64,000 nucleotides of DNA from Aquibacillus saliphilus (GCF_020404745.1 NZ_JAIZAP010000014.1:1-64000), one strand, 5' to 3'. Positions 1 through 9,321 are shown, counted from the stretch's first letter. The notes: generated from the letters alone by a model not told the origin. A program made the numbers and translations.

Positions 1-2
1 TA

Positions 3-230
3 CAAAATAAAATCGATAGTAACCGATCATTACTAGACATACAAAAGTTTGTAAGGGCCTACTGGTCAAAGTGCTATTCCTTATTTATAAAGGAAATTTT
101 TAAGTTACCAGATCGTTCGTCACCAGGAAGAAAAAAACAGAAAAACGAACAGGTTTTCTTAGAAACATTAAGGCAATATGAAGAAGGTGAAACACAACAT
201 TTAAATGACCTAACAAACGACTCGGTATAA
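3..230 (+). CDS. C-terminal end of an unrecognised protein (partial)
   Basis: This frame is open from the window edge to a TAA at 228-230 and encodes about 75 residues. No start codon context is visible, so the gene begins outside the window. The product is rich in charged residues, with a hydrophobic helix-like stretch (YSLFIKEIFKLPD) followed by a polar tail ending in HLNDLTNDSV. The composition looks like real protein, whereas the opposing minus-strand frame does not. No motif lets me assign a function. A weak hairpin with a T-run lies just downstream (about 243-290) and could end the transcript. Confidence 0.5.
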   Translation, partial: QNKIDSNRSLLDIQKFVRAYWSKCYSLFIKEIFKLPDRSSPGRKKQKNEQVFLETLRQYEEGETQHLNDLTNDSV

Positions 231-386
231 ATGTAAAAAAATGGATAATGGACTACCTTCTTAGACCCCATTGTTCTTTTTTCTATTTTTCTCTCAAAAG
301 ATAAAAACTGAATATTGAAATAATATTTAAATTGAATATAATAAACTCTTGACTTTAATAAATATTTTTAATGCAACACTAGTGGG
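231..386. other. Intergenic region, AT-rich
   Basis: No gene is supported here. The region holds a weak hairpin followed by T-runs (about 243-296), a possible terminator for the partial gene to the left. A TTGACT-like -35 word near 350 has no gene behind it. Confidence 0.4.
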
Positions 387-560
387 AAATTATAAAATGG
401 ATTGCTCTGTGGATAATTGATTACTAAGTTAGCTACGTCCAGCTCCAGCGCCTACCTCCTTGAGGTCTTAAGCCAATCCTCTCTACCTGCAAAGAACTCA
501 GGCGCCGAGGCTTGTCTTAAGCTTGTCGGAGGTGAGCAAGGCGCCCTGCGCTTTTGTTCT
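387..560. repeat. Dispersed GC-rich palindromic repeat, copy 1
   Basis: The element begins with AAATTATAAAATGG, continues through GTGGATAATTGATTACTAAG and CGTCCAGCTCCAGCGCCTAC, and ends with GCGCTTTTGTTCTTAT. Its core can fold: GGTCTTAAG near 460 faces CTTAAGCTTGT near 515, and GCGCCT near 449 faces AAGGCGCC near 538. Close relatives lie at 4231-4402 and 12717-12858, with shorter remnants at 24919-24942 and 46236-46312. The right end runs directly into the stop codon of the minus-strand glycosidase gene. Confidence 0.85.
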
Positions 561-1540
561 TATTTATATGGGTCGATTGTTTGAATCGTTCCGTCATCAT
601 TATATTTTAGTTCAGTGTATTTCACTGAGCGCTTGTGGTTAAGTCCGCCGGATAATGAGCTGTCATGATAAAATAAATACCATTTATTTTCAAATTGAAC
701 AATTGAGTGATGGGTAGTCCAACCTTCTACAGGGTTAAGTATTCTCCCTTTGTAAGTAAAAGGACCTTTTGGATTTTTGCTAGTAGCATATACAATATAA
801 TGGGTACTACCAGTCGAATAGGAAAGATAGTAATAGTCATTATATTTATGAACCCATGCACCTTCAAAAAAGCGTCTGTCCTCATCACCAGCAAGAATTG
901 GATTGCCATCTTCATCAATAATTGATATTTCTTTAGGATCTTCTTTAAAAGTAAGCATGTCTTCACTTAATTCAGCTACAATTGGTCCAAGAGCAGGTTC
1001 TGTTGCAGCAGGACCTTCTGCATCTGGATTAAATTTCCCAGTCTGCCACTTTTCTAGTTGTCCGCCCCATAGTCCGCCTACATACATATATGACTTATTG
1101 TCATCGTCAACTAAAACAGCTGGATCAATACTAAAGCTACCTGGTATATAACTTTCTTGTGGTGTAAATGGACCAGCGGGGTTTGAGCTTGTAGCTACAC
1201 CAATTCTAAAGATTTCATCTTTATCCTTTGCTGGAAAATACAAATAATATGTATTGTTTTTATAAGCAGCATCAGGTGCCCACATTTGCTGCTTCACCCA
1301 TGGAACATCCTTCATGTGGAGCGCTTCACCGTGGTCTACACATGGAGAATTAAAATCATCCATTGATAGTACATGGTAGTCCTCCATTGCATATTGGTCA
1401 CCATTATCATTTGAAATTTTTTCTAAATCAAGATCATGAGAAGGATAGATATAAATTTTGCCTTCAAATACATGGGCAGAGGGATCTGCCGTATAAATAT
1501 GATCTACTATAGGTTTATTTGGCTTTGTGTTTTTTTTCAT
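560..1540 (-). CDS. Glycoside hydrolase family 43 (beta-xylosidase / alpha-L-arabinofuranosidase type)
   Basis: A 326-residue five-bladed beta-propeller glycosidase of the GH43 type. The three expected acidic residues are visible: Asp19 in TADPSAHVF (general base), Asp139 in SIDPAVLVDDD (pKa modulator) and Glu226 in FFEGAWVHK (general acid). There is no signal peptide, so it probably acts in the cytoplasm on imported arabino- or xylo-oligosaccharides. No sugar transporter gene is adjacent. The ATG is preceded by AAGGAGA at good spacing. Exact substrate preference cannot be read from sequence alone. Confidence 0.9.
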   Translation of the reverse strand: MKKNTKPNKPIVDHIYTADPSAHVFEGKIYIYPSHDLDLEKISNDNGDQYAMEDYHVLSMDDFNSPCVDHGEALHMKDVPWVKQQMWAPDAAYKNNTYYLYFPAKDKDEIFRIGVATSSNPAGPFTPQESYIPGSFSIDPAVLVDDDNKSYMYVGGLWGGQLEKWQTGKFNPDAEGPAATEPALGPIVAELSEDMLTFKEDPKEISIIDEDGNPILAGDEDRRFFEGAWVHKYNDYYYLSYSTGSTHYIVYATSKNPKGPFTYKGRILNPVEGWTTHHSIVQFENKWYLFYHDSSLSGGLNHKRSVKYTELKYNDDGTIQTIDPYK

Positions 1541-1661
1541 TCAGCTTGTCTCCTTATAATCTAAGATTGTTGTGATGAAAGCGTTGCAATTTTATTATAT
1601 CAATATCGAGATAGTAATCAAAGGATAATATGTGAACATTGATTGAATTGGGGTTTGAATT

Positions 1662-2930
1662 TCATTCAACAGGTTCCACTGCAACCTCTTTTGGATTGGG
1701 TACAAAATATAGCACAATGATTCCAATAATGAATAATATAATCAAGCTAAATACACCCATACTAGACTTTCCGGTAGCCTGCGCTGTAATTCCAACTAAT
1801 AAAGGTCCCATGATTGAAGCGAATTTCCCGAAAATGTTATAAAAGCCGAAGAACTCGTTGGCATTCTTTTTGGGTACTAGTTTTGCAAAATAAGAGCGGC
1901 TAAGTGCCTGAATCCCGCCTTGTGATGTAGCAACAAGCATTGCTAGAATCCAGAAATCAATCGTGGTTTCTAAGAAGTAAGCATAAATACAGACAATGAT
2001 ATAGACGGTAATTCCAACATATAACATTTTCTTTCCTGTAAACTTATCTGCTAATCTTCCGTAAAGGATAGCGAAGGGACCTGCAACTACTTGTGTTACA
2101 AACAAAATAATAAGCAAATCTGTTGCTCCAATTCCAAGGTCTCTACCATATGCGGTAGACATCGAAATAATTGTACCTACACCATCAATATAAAAGAAAT
2201 ATGCTAACAAGAATAAAAAAACGGCTCGGTATTTTTTAATTTCTTTTAATGTTTTACCAAGACGCTTAAAGCTATTAATGATCGGCTTCGGCTCACGTTC
2301 AATAGAGTGAATTTGATGAACGTGTTTGAACATTGGAATGGCAAATAGTCCCCACCATAAAGCAGTAATCAAAAAGGCAAGCTTGCTTGCGGTTATACTA
2401 GAAATTGGTATTATTCCATTTTGGGATAAGAGGATAATTGCGATACTAATTATAAATGGAATGGTGCTACCAATATATCCAAGTCCATACCCGCGAGAAG
2501 AGACCCGGTTCATGCGATCTTCTGTAGTTGCATCCACTAAAAAGGCATCATAAAATACATTGGCACCGGTTGATCCAAGAGCGGCAAACGTATAACAGAT
2601 TAGCAAAAGTAGCCAGTTGTCACTTGGAACAAAAGCAAGTAATGCTGTTGCGGTTACTCCTAGAAAAAAGAAGAAGGAGAAGAATTTTTTCTTTAAACCT
2701 TGGTAGTCGGCTATTGTTCCTAAGATAGGTCCAATCATCGCCAATATAAACGTAAAGATGGCAATCGTGTAGCCTAAGTAAGCAGTAGAGTCTGAAGCAC
2801 TAATTCCAGCTTCTGTAGCGGCTGCCTTATAGAAAATCGGAAAAACAGCTGTTGTTATAATTATTGAGTAGGCAGAGTTGGCCCAATCATAAAGCATCCA
2901 GCTATTTTCTGTTTTTGTAAAACGTTTCAT
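1662..2930 (-). CDS. MFS transporter, UMF1/Atg22-like (YxiO type)
   Basis: A 422-residue integral membrane protein with about 12 hydrophobic segments. Its N-terminus (ENSWMLYDWANSAY) is characteristic of the UMF1/Atg22-like branch of the major facilitator superfamily, which includes B. subtilis YxiO. The start ATG has GAGAGGAATGATTCG in front of it. The substrate is unknown; fungal Atg22 exports amino acids from the vacuole, but that role should not be carried over. The neighbouring GH43 gene lies on the same strand about 120 bp downstream, so co-transcription is possible. Confidence 0.85.
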   Translation of the reverse strand: MKRFTKTENSWMLYDWANSAYSIIITTAVFPIFYKAAATEAGISASDSTAYLGYTIAIFTFILAMIGPILGTIADYQGLKKKFFSFFFFLGVTATALLAFVPSDNWLLLLICYTFAALGSTGANVFYDAFLVDATTEDRMNRVSSRGYGLGYIGSTIPFIISIAIILLSQNGIIPISSITASKLAFLITALWWGLFAIPMFKHVHQIHSIEREPKPIINSFKRLGKTLKEIKKYRAVFLFLLAYFFYIDGVGTIISMSTAYGRDLGIGATDLLIILFVTQVVAGPFAILYGRLADKFTGKKMLYVGITVYIIVCIYAYFLETTIDFWILAMLVATSQGGIQALSRSYFAKLVPKKNANEFFGFYNIFGKFASIMGPLLVGITAQATGKSSMGVFSLIILFIIGIIVLYFVPNPKEVAVEPVE

Positions 2931-3403
2931 CGAATCATTCCTCTCCTAATGAACTATAGTTTCATTTTACTAGAAAAGAAGATAAAAAGCTGACTATTTT
3001 AAATATTGACACTTTGTTAACGATTTTATTTCTCTGCCACTTAGTGGTCAATAATGTTGCTAGATAATATTAGGGGATGGAACACGGTAAATTCTCAGAT
3101 GATCGTTTTGTGAGCAGCTATTTTTAGTAGTCGAATTCAACAAACCAATCGGAGCGACATGAGTATTTTAATGACAATATGTTGGACGAGGTTGGAAGAC
3201 AAGAAAAAAAGGAATAGTTACATTGATTATTGCAGGTGGAATGGGGATAGCGCCCATGATCGGCTTGCTAAGTTAAATAGATGACTAGATAGAAAAAGAC
3301 CTCTCTAAACAGTCATATAGCTGATTAGAGAGGTCTTTTCATGAGTTAACAAATTGATTTGCAATAGTAGTTAGTTAATTCTTAGTTAGCTTACGACGGT
3401 TCT
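2931..3403. other. Intergenic region with possible gene remnant
   Basis: No convincing gene is present. A short plus-strand open stretch ending near 3276 reads KKGIVTLIIAGGMGIAPMI and then stops. It has no start codon or ribosome site and may be the tail of a decayed gene. The terminator at 3293-3339 lies at the right end. Confidence 0.35.
3293..3339. terminator. Bidirectional intrinsic terminator
   Basis: AAAAAGACCTCTCTAA and TTAGAGAGGTCTTTT form a 13-14 bp stem around a 16-base loop. It is flanked by an A-run on the left and a T-run on the right, so it could work in both directions. It lies downstream of the 51-residue minus-strand gene. Confidence 0.8.
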
Positions 3404-3559
3404 TTAAAACATCGGTAAAATATAATTCACTATAAACCATAAAATGATAACTAGGATAATCACATAGGCAGCATACTTAATGAATGTTGATGCTACTTTA
3501 CTAGAATCTGACTTTTTTTCTCTTTTTTCTATTTCAATATCTTCATTTCTCTCAGGCAT
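3404..3559 (-). CDS. Small single-pass membrane protein (51 aa)
   Basis: A 51-residue protein with a very acidic and basic N-terminal half (MPERNEDIEIEKREKKSDSS) and one C-terminal membrane segment (AAYVIILVIILWFIVNYI). The ATG is preceded by GGAGGTCTTATT, a strong ribosome site, and a terminator follows downstream. It is probably tail-anchored with the charged part in the cytoplasm. I do not recognise the family. Confidence 0.65.
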   Translation of the reverse strand: MPERNEDIEIEKREKKSDSSKVASTFIKYAAYVIILVIILWFIVNYILPMF

Positions 3560-3784
3560 AATAAGACCTCCAAATTATTTTTAAGTCTATAAAACTCGGC
3601 TTGTGAAGAACATTTCCCTGCTGCTTGGGCTATTAAACATTAATGATGGATTTGTTGAATCATTGCTGGGAATAGCGTGAGGGTATGGTTTTTAATCATT
3701 TCGATTTATCAATATGTTTAACAAGATGAAATATTTGGGTAAGGTAGTAAAGAGAACGGCCAAGTTGGAAGGAGTGGACTATTA

Positions 3785-3853
3785 ATGATTCGTACAATAT
3801 TAATGATTATAGGGGCAATTGTTGTTATTAGTTTTATTATGAGCCTCCTTTAG
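3785..3853 (+). CDS. Possible 22-residue membrane peptide
   Basis: ATG at 3785 follows GGAAGGAGTGGACTATTA, a good ribosome site. The frame encodes 22 residues that are almost wholly hydrophobic (MIRTILMIIGAIVVISFIMS, then LL). This resembles the many single-helix peptides of Bacillaceae, but a frame this short can arise by chance. Confidence 0.4.
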   Translation: MIRTILMIIGAIVVISFIMSLL

Positions 3854-3946
3854 AATTATAATGAAGTGAAATCATCACAGTTGAAAGAAAATGCGACGTA
3901 ACTTAAATGATGGTGAGTGCATAATTCCTATCTCGAAAATACACTC

Positions 3947-3983
3947 AAAAAGACCTTCGTAACGCTCATGAAGGTTCTTTTTC
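3947..3983 (+). terminator. Intrinsic terminator
   Basis: AGACCTTC and GAAGGTTCT form a stem (one G-T pair) followed by TTTTT. It lies about 95 bp past the 22-residue peptide gene. Confidence 0.65.
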
Positions 3984-4176
3984 ATCTCTCTCTATCCAAA
4001 AGGACCTTCATACTCTGATAAACAGCTTGCTTATGGATCACTTTGATTCATTATCCAAGCGTATTTCAGCCTCCTTGCAAACTACCTATCCGGTACCTGC
4101 CACATACTTTCCAGTATGACGAGGTAAGTTACGTTGGAGTCTATAGGTTTCTTGTCAAAAAACAGCCGAATTTATA

Positions 4177-4218
4177 AAAATAGTAGTGCAGACAATTTGT
4201 CTGCACTACTATTTTTTC
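4177..4218. terminator. Strong bidirectional terminator
   Basis: AATAGTAGTGCAGAC and GTCTGCACTACTATT pair perfectly around a short AATTT loop, with A-runs before and T-runs after. On the minus strand it lies about 180 bp past proA, beyond the GC-rich repeat. Confidence 0.85.
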
Positions 4219-4230
4219 TTGTTGTCTAGT

Positions 4231-4402
4231 AAATTATAAAATGGGACTGCTGTGGATAATTAATTTTTGAGTTAGCCACGTCCAGCTCCGGCGCCTACCA
4301 CCTCGAGGTCTTAAGTCAAGCCTTTCTGTGGCAAAAAGCGCCACGCCGAGGCTTTTCTTAAGCTTGTTGGTGGTGAACAAGGCGCATGCGCTTTTGTTCT
4401 TA
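4231..4402. repeat. Dispersed GC-rich palindromic repeat, copy 2
   Basis: Same layout as copy 1 at 387-560: AAATTATAAAATGG at the left, then GTTAGCCACGTCCAGCTCC, an internal palindrome around GGTCTTAAG and CTTAAGCTTGT, and GCGCTTTTGTTCTTAT at the right. The right end again reaches the stop codon of a minus-strand gene, here proA. Confidence 0.85.
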
Positions 4403-5662
4403 TCTTATTTGGCCATTACCATGCATCATATACTTGATCGTGGTTAGGGCTGGTAATCCCATTGGCCCGCGCGCGTGTAACTTTTGTGTTGAGATTCCAA
4501 TCTCTGCACCAAATCCTAACGCACTTCCATCGGTAAAACGAGTGGAAGCATTGTGGTATAAGGCAGCAGCATCAACAAGCGTCATAAATTTCTCTGCAGT
4601 TTTTATGTTCTCGGTGATGATTGCTTCTGAGTGTTTGGTACCATAGTCTTCGATGTGCTCAATTGCTTCTGTAAGATTATGAACTGTTTTAATGGCAAGA
4701 TCCATACTCAAGTACTCATTGGCCCAGTCGTCTTCATTTGCAAGGACCGCATCTGGTATAAGTTTCAGTACAGTATCGTCACCATGAACTTTAATGTTAT
4801 GTTGCTGTAGCGTTTTAATCAGTACATCTTTATTTTTCTCCAGCCAATCTTTGTGGATAATTGCAGTTTCTAAAGCGTTACATACAGCTGGACGATCTGT
4901 TTTTGCATTGACGAGAATAGCTAATGCTTTGTTAACATCTGCTTCGGAATCAATATATAGGTGACAATTACCAACACCTGTCTCTAATACTGGAACAGTT
5001 GCATTATTTACAACGGCCTTAATTAACGAGCCGCCACCACGTGGAATAAGCACATCAATATGTTGTTTCATCGTAAATAATTGTTGTGTTGCCGCACGAT
5101 CGGTACTAGCAATAAATTGAACAGCTTCTTTAGGTATCTTCGTTTTTTCTAAACCACGGTGAATAACTTCGACAATTTTTTTGTTAGAAAAAATGGCAGA
5201 AGAGCCACCTTTTAGGACAATTGCATTCCCTGATTTAAGTGCAAGACCAGTAGCATCGACTGTTACATTGGGGCGTGCCTCGTAAATCATCCCAATAACA
5301 CCAAGTGGTACTGTTACCTTTTTAACATTTAGGCCGTTTTCAAGTGTCCAATCAGAATTGGTAATGCCGGTTGGATCGTCTAATTTAGCTACTTCACGTA
5401 ATCCTTGAGCGAAGTCAGCAACACGTTCTTTCGTAAGTGTTAACCGGTCGATTAAGGCCTCATCAAAGCCCTGTTCACGTCCATTAGTTAGGTCCTTTTG
5501 ATTTGCTAATAGAATCTCTTCATATCCATTATCTAAACTATCTGCTAAGGTAAGAAGCGCTTGATTCTTTTCTTCAGTTGTTAATAAAGATAATGTTTTA
5601 GCAGCCTTTTTGGCAAGCTTTGCTTGTTCTTCGACATTGACATTTTCCGTCGTAACAGTCAT
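4400..5662 (-). CDS. proA: Gamma-glutamyl phosphate reductase
   Basis: Reduces gamma-glutamyl phosphate to glutamate semialdehyde with NADPH, the second step of proline synthesis. The protein has 420 residues, normal for ProA, with an aldehyde-dehydrogenase-like fold. The catalytic cysteine is Cys261 in RPAVCNALET. I place the start at the ATG whose upstream GGAGGG gives ideal spacing. A TTG five codons earlier overlaps that ribosome site and is unlikely. It follows proB on the same strand by 21 bp, so the two are almost certainly co-transcribed. Confidence 0.95.
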   Translation of the reverse strand: MTVTTENVNVEEQAKLAKKAAKTLSLLTTEEKNQALLTLADSLDNGYEEILLANQKDLTNGREQGFDEALIDRLTLTKERVADFAQGLREVAKLDDPTGITNSDWTLENGLNVKKVTVPLGVIGMIYEARPNVTVDATGLALKSGNAIVLKGGSSAIFSNKKIVEVIHRGLEKTKIPKEAVQFIASTDRAATQQLFTMKQHIDVLIPRGGGSLIKAVVNNATVPVLETGVGNCHLYIDSEADVNKALAILVNAKTDRPAVCNALETAIIHKDWLEKNKDVLIKTLQQHNIKVHGDDTVLKLIPDAVLANEDDWANEYLSMDLAIKTVHNLTEAIEHIEDYGTKHSEAIITENIKTAEKFMTLVDAAALYHNASTRFTDGSALGFGAEIGISTQKLHARGPMGLPALTTIKYMMHGNGQIR

Positions 5663-5683
5663 CAAATCCCTCCACAATATTTT

Positions 5684-6811
5684 TTAAACAAGTACTTCAG
5701 TATCTAAATGACAAACAAGGTGTTCACTCTTAATTGCAGCTTTTTGATAATTTTTCATTTCTATTTCGGTATGATCAATTAATTGATTCAATGCTTCAGA
5801 GGAGTAGTTCATAACACCTACACCAATTGCTTCACCCGTGACATCAAGTATTTTAACAACGGCACCTTTATCAAAGCGTCCGCTAACACTGTGTACGTCT
5901 GTTGGTTCTAAATCGGTCCTATTTTCAATGATTGCTTGTTTGGCGATGTCATTTACCATAATTTTTCCTTCTGGACCGGAATTAAAGGCAAGCCATTGTT
6001 TCTTTGAATTTAAATTTTGATAGTTATCTTTGGGATCAAAATACGTTCCTTTTGCTTGATGATAGACAGCATCATAGATGATATTTTTGGTTGTTGCTTT
6101 TCCTAAAAAGGAAGATATACCAGATGCCATAGCGATCTTTACAGCATCTATTTTTGATTTCATTCCACCAGTCCCATTGGCGCTACCAGGATCCCCGGCT
6201 GCGGCTTCAATTGACGGAGTAATTTCATGAACTTCCCTAAGCAATTTAGCATTAAGATCTTTGCGAGGATCCGCATTAAACAAACCGTCAATATCAGAAA
6301 TAATGATTAGTTGATCTGCATTAACAAGGCCAGCTACTTTAGCTGAAAGAGTATCGTTATCTCCAAATTTTAAAAAGTCCATTGAGATCGTGTCATTTTC
6401 GTTAACAATTGGCACAATCCCTCTTTCTAGTAAGATATTAATTGTGTTTCTAGCATTATTATAACGATGTTCATCGGAAAAGTCATTACGGGTAATTAAT
6501 ATTTGTGAAGCCACATAGCCGTGTGACATAAATAGGTCAGAATAGGTTTCAATCAGTAATCCCTGACCGATAGAAGCAGATGCTTGTTTTTCAGGTAGAG
6601 ATTCTGGACGGGTTAGACAACCGAGTTTACGGTATCCCGCAGCAACTGCTCCAGAAGAAACCAGTAAAACTTCATGGCCATCTTCTTTGATTCGAGCAAC
6701 TTCTTCTACAATTTTTTCAAGTTTTCTTCGGCTTACTTCTCCATTTATGCTTGTCAGGGAACTACTCCCAATTTTAATAACTATTCGTTTCGTACCAGGC
6801 TCAGCTGTCAC
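5684..6811 (-). CDS. proB: Glutamate 5-kinase
   Basis: Phosphorylates glutamate to gamma-glutamyl phosphate, the first committed step of proline synthesis. The 375-residue protein has an N-terminal amino-acid kinase domain (IVIKIGSSSLTS near the start, KFGDNDTLSA in the middle, GTGGMKSKI further on) and a C-terminal PUA domain from about residue 285. It starts with GTG behind AAGGAGTG. Feedback inhibition by proline is usual for this architecture. The 252-bp leader upstream shows no T-box motif, unlike B. subtilis proBA, but does hold a large hairpin element. Confidence 0.95.
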   Translation of the reverse strand: MTAEPGTKRIVIKIGSSSLTSINGEVSRRKLEKIVEEVARIKEDGHEVLLVSSGAVAAGYRKLGCLTRPESLPEKQASASIGQGLLIETYSDLFMSHGYVASQILITRNDFSDEHRYNNARNTINILLERGIVPIVNENDTISMDFLKFGDNDTLSAKVAGLVNADQLIIISDIDGLFNADPRKDLNAKLLREVHEITPSIEAAAGDPGSANGTGGMKSKIDAVKIAMASGISSFLGKATTKNIIYDAVYHQAKGTYFDPKDNYQNLNSKKQWLAFNSGPEGKIMVNDIAKQAIIENRTDLEPTDVHSVSGRFDKGAVVKILDVTGEAIGVGVMNYSSEALNQLIDHTEIEMKNYQKAAIKSEHLVCHLDTEVLV

Positions 6812-6870
6812 GTTAACACTCCTTCTAGTTTTACTCGCGTTGTCCTATTTAGATGATTGATAGATGGTTT

Positions 6871-6971
6871 AATCAATTTCATACTACCTATTTGCCACCA
6901 ACAATTTGATACAACATACAGTTGTATCAATTGTTGGGATATGGATTGATATTGTAATGATGAAATTGATT
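6871..6971. repeat. Nested palindromic element A (proB leader)
   Basis: Outer arms AATCAATTTCAT (6871-6882) and ATGAAATTGATT (6960-6971) are perfect inverted copies. Inside them 6898-6915 and 6921-6937 form a 17-bp stem with one bulged base around a 5-base loop. A second element at 20516-20597 has the same outer arms but a different core. It could be a small palindromic mobile element, or a structured leader RNA of proB. The sequence does not decide between them. Confidence 0.6.
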
Positions 6972-7063
6972 CGGTTCTAGTGTAATTTCTGTTACGGGAT
7001 TAAGGGGAGAGGTAAATATTCCCCTGTAAAACCCGATATGTTAATACTTATCCTTAGTTGACT

Positions 7064-7906
7064 TTAAATTTGAGTGGCGAGACCATACTCAAGTTCTTTT
7101 CGTAATTCTTCGGAACGAGAGGCTGCATGTTTAATAGCTTCAATTATTGCATCTCCGCCGCCATGGTTATTTAGTGCATCAAGTCCAGCAGCGGTTGTCC
7201 CATTTGGTGATGTGACATTTTTTCGTAATTCAGTAGGTGTTTTATCTTGGTCAAGCATCATTTTTGCCGCGCCTAGAAGTGTCTGTGCTCCTATTTGTCG
7301 GGCTGTTTCTCGGTCAAGGCCTTCATTATGGCCGATTTCTTCAATATGTTCCATTAAATTATAGAAGTAAGCAGGACCACTACCAGCAATTCCTGTATAG
7401 ATATCCATTTTATCTTCTTTGATGATATATGCTTGGCCAATACACTCCATCAGTTCTTTTGTCATTTGCACCTGGTCAAATGTTGGGTATATACCAGGGG
7501 AGACAGCTGTAGCCGATTCTCTGATCATGCTTGATGTATTTGGCATGACTCGAATTACTTGTTGGCCATTAGTTAGCTTTTCTTCCATATAAGGTGTAGA
7601 TATGCCTGCCAAAATTGAGATAAGTAATTGATTAGTAGAAATCTTATTACTTAAATCATGTAATACACCATCAATATCTTTAGGTTTCATTGCTAATATA
7701 AATACATCTATTTTTTTATAATCAAGTTGATCCTTTGGTGTAACTTTGACACCATATTTGTCGTTTAATTCTAGTAATCTCTTTTCATTGTTGAGATTTG
7801 TCACCGTAATTTGATCAGCGGTTATATTTCCGGATTGTACAAAGCCCGAAATCATCGCTTCTGCCATATTTCCTGCTCCTAAAAAAGCAATACGTTGTTT
7901 TTTCAA
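7064..7906 (-). CDS. proC: Pyrroline-5-carboxylate reductase
   Basis: Catalyses the last step of proline synthesis, reduction of pyrroline-5-carboxylate to proline. The 280-residue protein begins with a Rossmann fingerprint (IAFLGAGNMAEAMISG) and carries the family signature near VTSPNGTTAAGLDAL in its C-terminal helical dimerisation domain. It starts with TTG behind GAAGGAGAG. It lies upstream of proB on the same strand with 252 bp between, so all three proline genes are clustered, although proB may have its own promoter. Confidence 0.95.
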   Translation of the reverse strand: MKKQRIAFLGAGNMAEAMISGFVQSGNITADQITVTNLNNEKRLLELNDKYGVKVTPKDQLDYKKIDVFILAMKPKDIDGVLHDLSNKISTNQLLISILAGISTPYMEEKLTNGQQVIRVMPNTSSMIRESATAVSPGIYPTFDQVQMTKELMECIGQAYIIKEDKMDIYTGIAGSGPAYFYNLMEHIEEIGHNEGLDRETARQIGAQTLLGAAKMMLDQDKTPTELRKNVTSPNGTTAAGLDALNNHGGGDAIIEAIKHAASRSEELRKELEYGLATQI

Positions 7907-8297
7907 GTTAGAAACTCTCCTTCAGTTTTGTTTTCCGTTATTTAGAATAACACGTCACGTTTTTACTTCAAGGGTTATGACGTAAGTCGGGTGGATATAA
8001 GCGATATAGTGATGGTAAGCGATGTCATTCGGAGATATATTCTTAATATCAGCCCACAAATGCTCTAATGGACTGTAATCAGACTAGATGGAACTTACAA
8101 AACCTGAAATATTGCGAATATAGAATAGATTCTGATTTCGGAGTTATCTCAAATGTTATTTATTTTATGGGATATCAAAAATCTGAGGAATCGGGAAATA
8201 TTATACGAGGAAAGATGACTCCTAGTAACACAAGAAGAGCATGCGGAAATTGGTACCGCTTGCTCTTCTTGTTTCTTTTAATTTTAATGGAGTACCT
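7907..8297. other. Intergenic region, no supported gene
   Basis: A 79-codon plus-strand frame exists here (8068-8307) but has no ribosome site, an odd composition, and runs across the hairpin at 8230-8278. I treat the stretch as non-coding apart from that hairpin. Confidence 0.5.
8230..8278 (+). terminator. Intrinsic terminator-like hairpin
   Basis: CAAGAAGAGCATGCGG and CCGCTTGCTCTTCTTG form a long stem with one mismatch, followed on the plus strand by TTTCTTTTAATTTT. It lies just past the end of the SIMPL-domain gene on the minus strand. Confidence 0.65.
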
Positions 8298-8963
8298 TCA
8301 TGAATAGTAATAAAACATTACTTTCACATTAGCTACCGTTTTTAATTTTCCAGGTTCAATAGGGGTAGAAAGGTTGCCAACCATTTCTGAACTGGATAGT
8401 GTTTGAATTGGAATAGGAGGCTGTTGTACTTGTTGTTCTAAAATTTTAACAGGAGCAGGATCAAGAGTAAGTCTCATTGCATTAGCGATTGTTTCTGCTT
8501 TAGTAAAAGCATCTTCTAAAGCCTTTGTTAATGCTTGCTGATAATAGCTACCTTTGTTTTTAACGGAGAAATTTATCGCTGAAATTCTGTTTGCTCCATT
8601 TGCTACAGCAGTATCAATGATCGTACCTGTTTGATCAAGGTTTTCGATTGTTACAGTAAGCATGTGTGTAACCTGATAACCTTGAAATTGCTGCACTCCT
8701 TCTAGATAATCGTACCGTGGGTGAATAGTATAATCATATGTTTGAATATTTTCTTTTGAGACCCCTAGGTTTATTAAGGATTGAATTACTTGCTGAATCA
8801 GTCGGGTATTTTTCTGTTGAGCAGTTTTAAGGTTTAGTTCTTCTGTAACAACACCCAACTCAACCTCTGATACATTTGGTTCAACAGAAAGCACGCCATT
8901 TCCATAGACAGTTACTATTCGATTGTTAACCAAATTTGTTTGGTTAACATGAGGATAGTACAT
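8298..8963 (-). CDS. SIMPL domain-containing protein (DUF541/YggE-like)
   Basis: A 221-residue protein of the SIMPL (DUF541) family. Its N-terminus carries the family pattern VTVYGNGVLSVEPNVSEVELGV, split here for length around the VEP turn, and the centre has the ANGANRISAINFSVKNK region. Members are often periplasmic or extracellular oligomers, but this one has no evident signal peptide. Cellular function is not established. The ATG lies behind AAAAAGGGGGATGAAAT. It appears to be transcribed alone. Confidence 0.8.
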   Translation of the reverse strand: MYYPHVNQTNLVNNRIVTVYGNGVLSVEPNVSEVELGVVTEELNLKTAQQKNTRLIQQVIQSLINLGVSKENIQTYDYTIHPRYDYLEGVQQFQGYQVTHMLTVTIENLDQTGTIIDTAVANGANRISAINFSVKNKGSYYQQALTKALEDAFTKAETIANAMRLTLDPAPVKILEQQVQQPPIPIQTLSSSEMVGNLSTPIEPGKLKTVANVKVMFYYYS

Positions 8964-9321
8964 ATTTCATCCCCCTTTTTAAGATTAGATTCACTACTAT
9001 TAAATTCATGCTTCCCTCAAGTGATTTATGTTTAATCTTCTAAAATTGGGTTATTTTAGAACTGAAATAATTATCTGAATATAGTGGAAGAGACTTTTAA
9101 AATCGTTAAACTGGGGTTTTTATCTAATATGATTGTTCATCAATGATTTTGGGTATTTTAAAAATAATACTAACTATCTAAAGATTTTATTTAATGAATG
9201 GAAAAAAGAGGGATTTTTTTAACATTCAACACTTATTCGCGTTATTTTGACTTTATAGTATAATGAGGTGTTAAACTTTATAAGTTAAAAGATCGTTGTT
9301 AGTGGAAGGAATTGATTTTTA
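8964..9321. other. Divergent intergenic region
   Basis: No gene is seen. It lies between the divergent SIMPL and methyltransferase genes and must contain both promoters. TATAAT at 9257-9262 is a plausible -10 box for the rightward operon, but no matching -35 box stands out. Confidence 0.35.

Larger units (their letters stand above)
3854..4230. other. Intergenic region with two terminators
   Basis: No gene is supported between the 22-residue peptide and the repeat next to proA. The stretch holds two hairpins listed separately and a related word (AAAGGACCTTCAT near 4000) that resembles the repeat unit at 37190-37628. Confidence 0.4.

Noticed and set aside
74-271. 65-codon minus-strand frame at the window start
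   Set aside because: It overlaps a more protein-like plus-strand frame that is open from the window edge, and its cysteine- and phenylalanine-rich product has no features.
3060-3280. A gene left of the terminator at 3293
   Set aside because: Only a short hydrophobic open stretch without a start codon is present; at most a remnant.
6812-7063. T-box riboswitch before proB
   Set aside because: The T-box core sequence (AGGGTGGNACCGCG) is absent; only a palindromic element is found.
8068-8307. 79-codon plus-strand frame
   Set aside because: No ribosome site, unusual composition, and it runs through a terminator-like hairpin.
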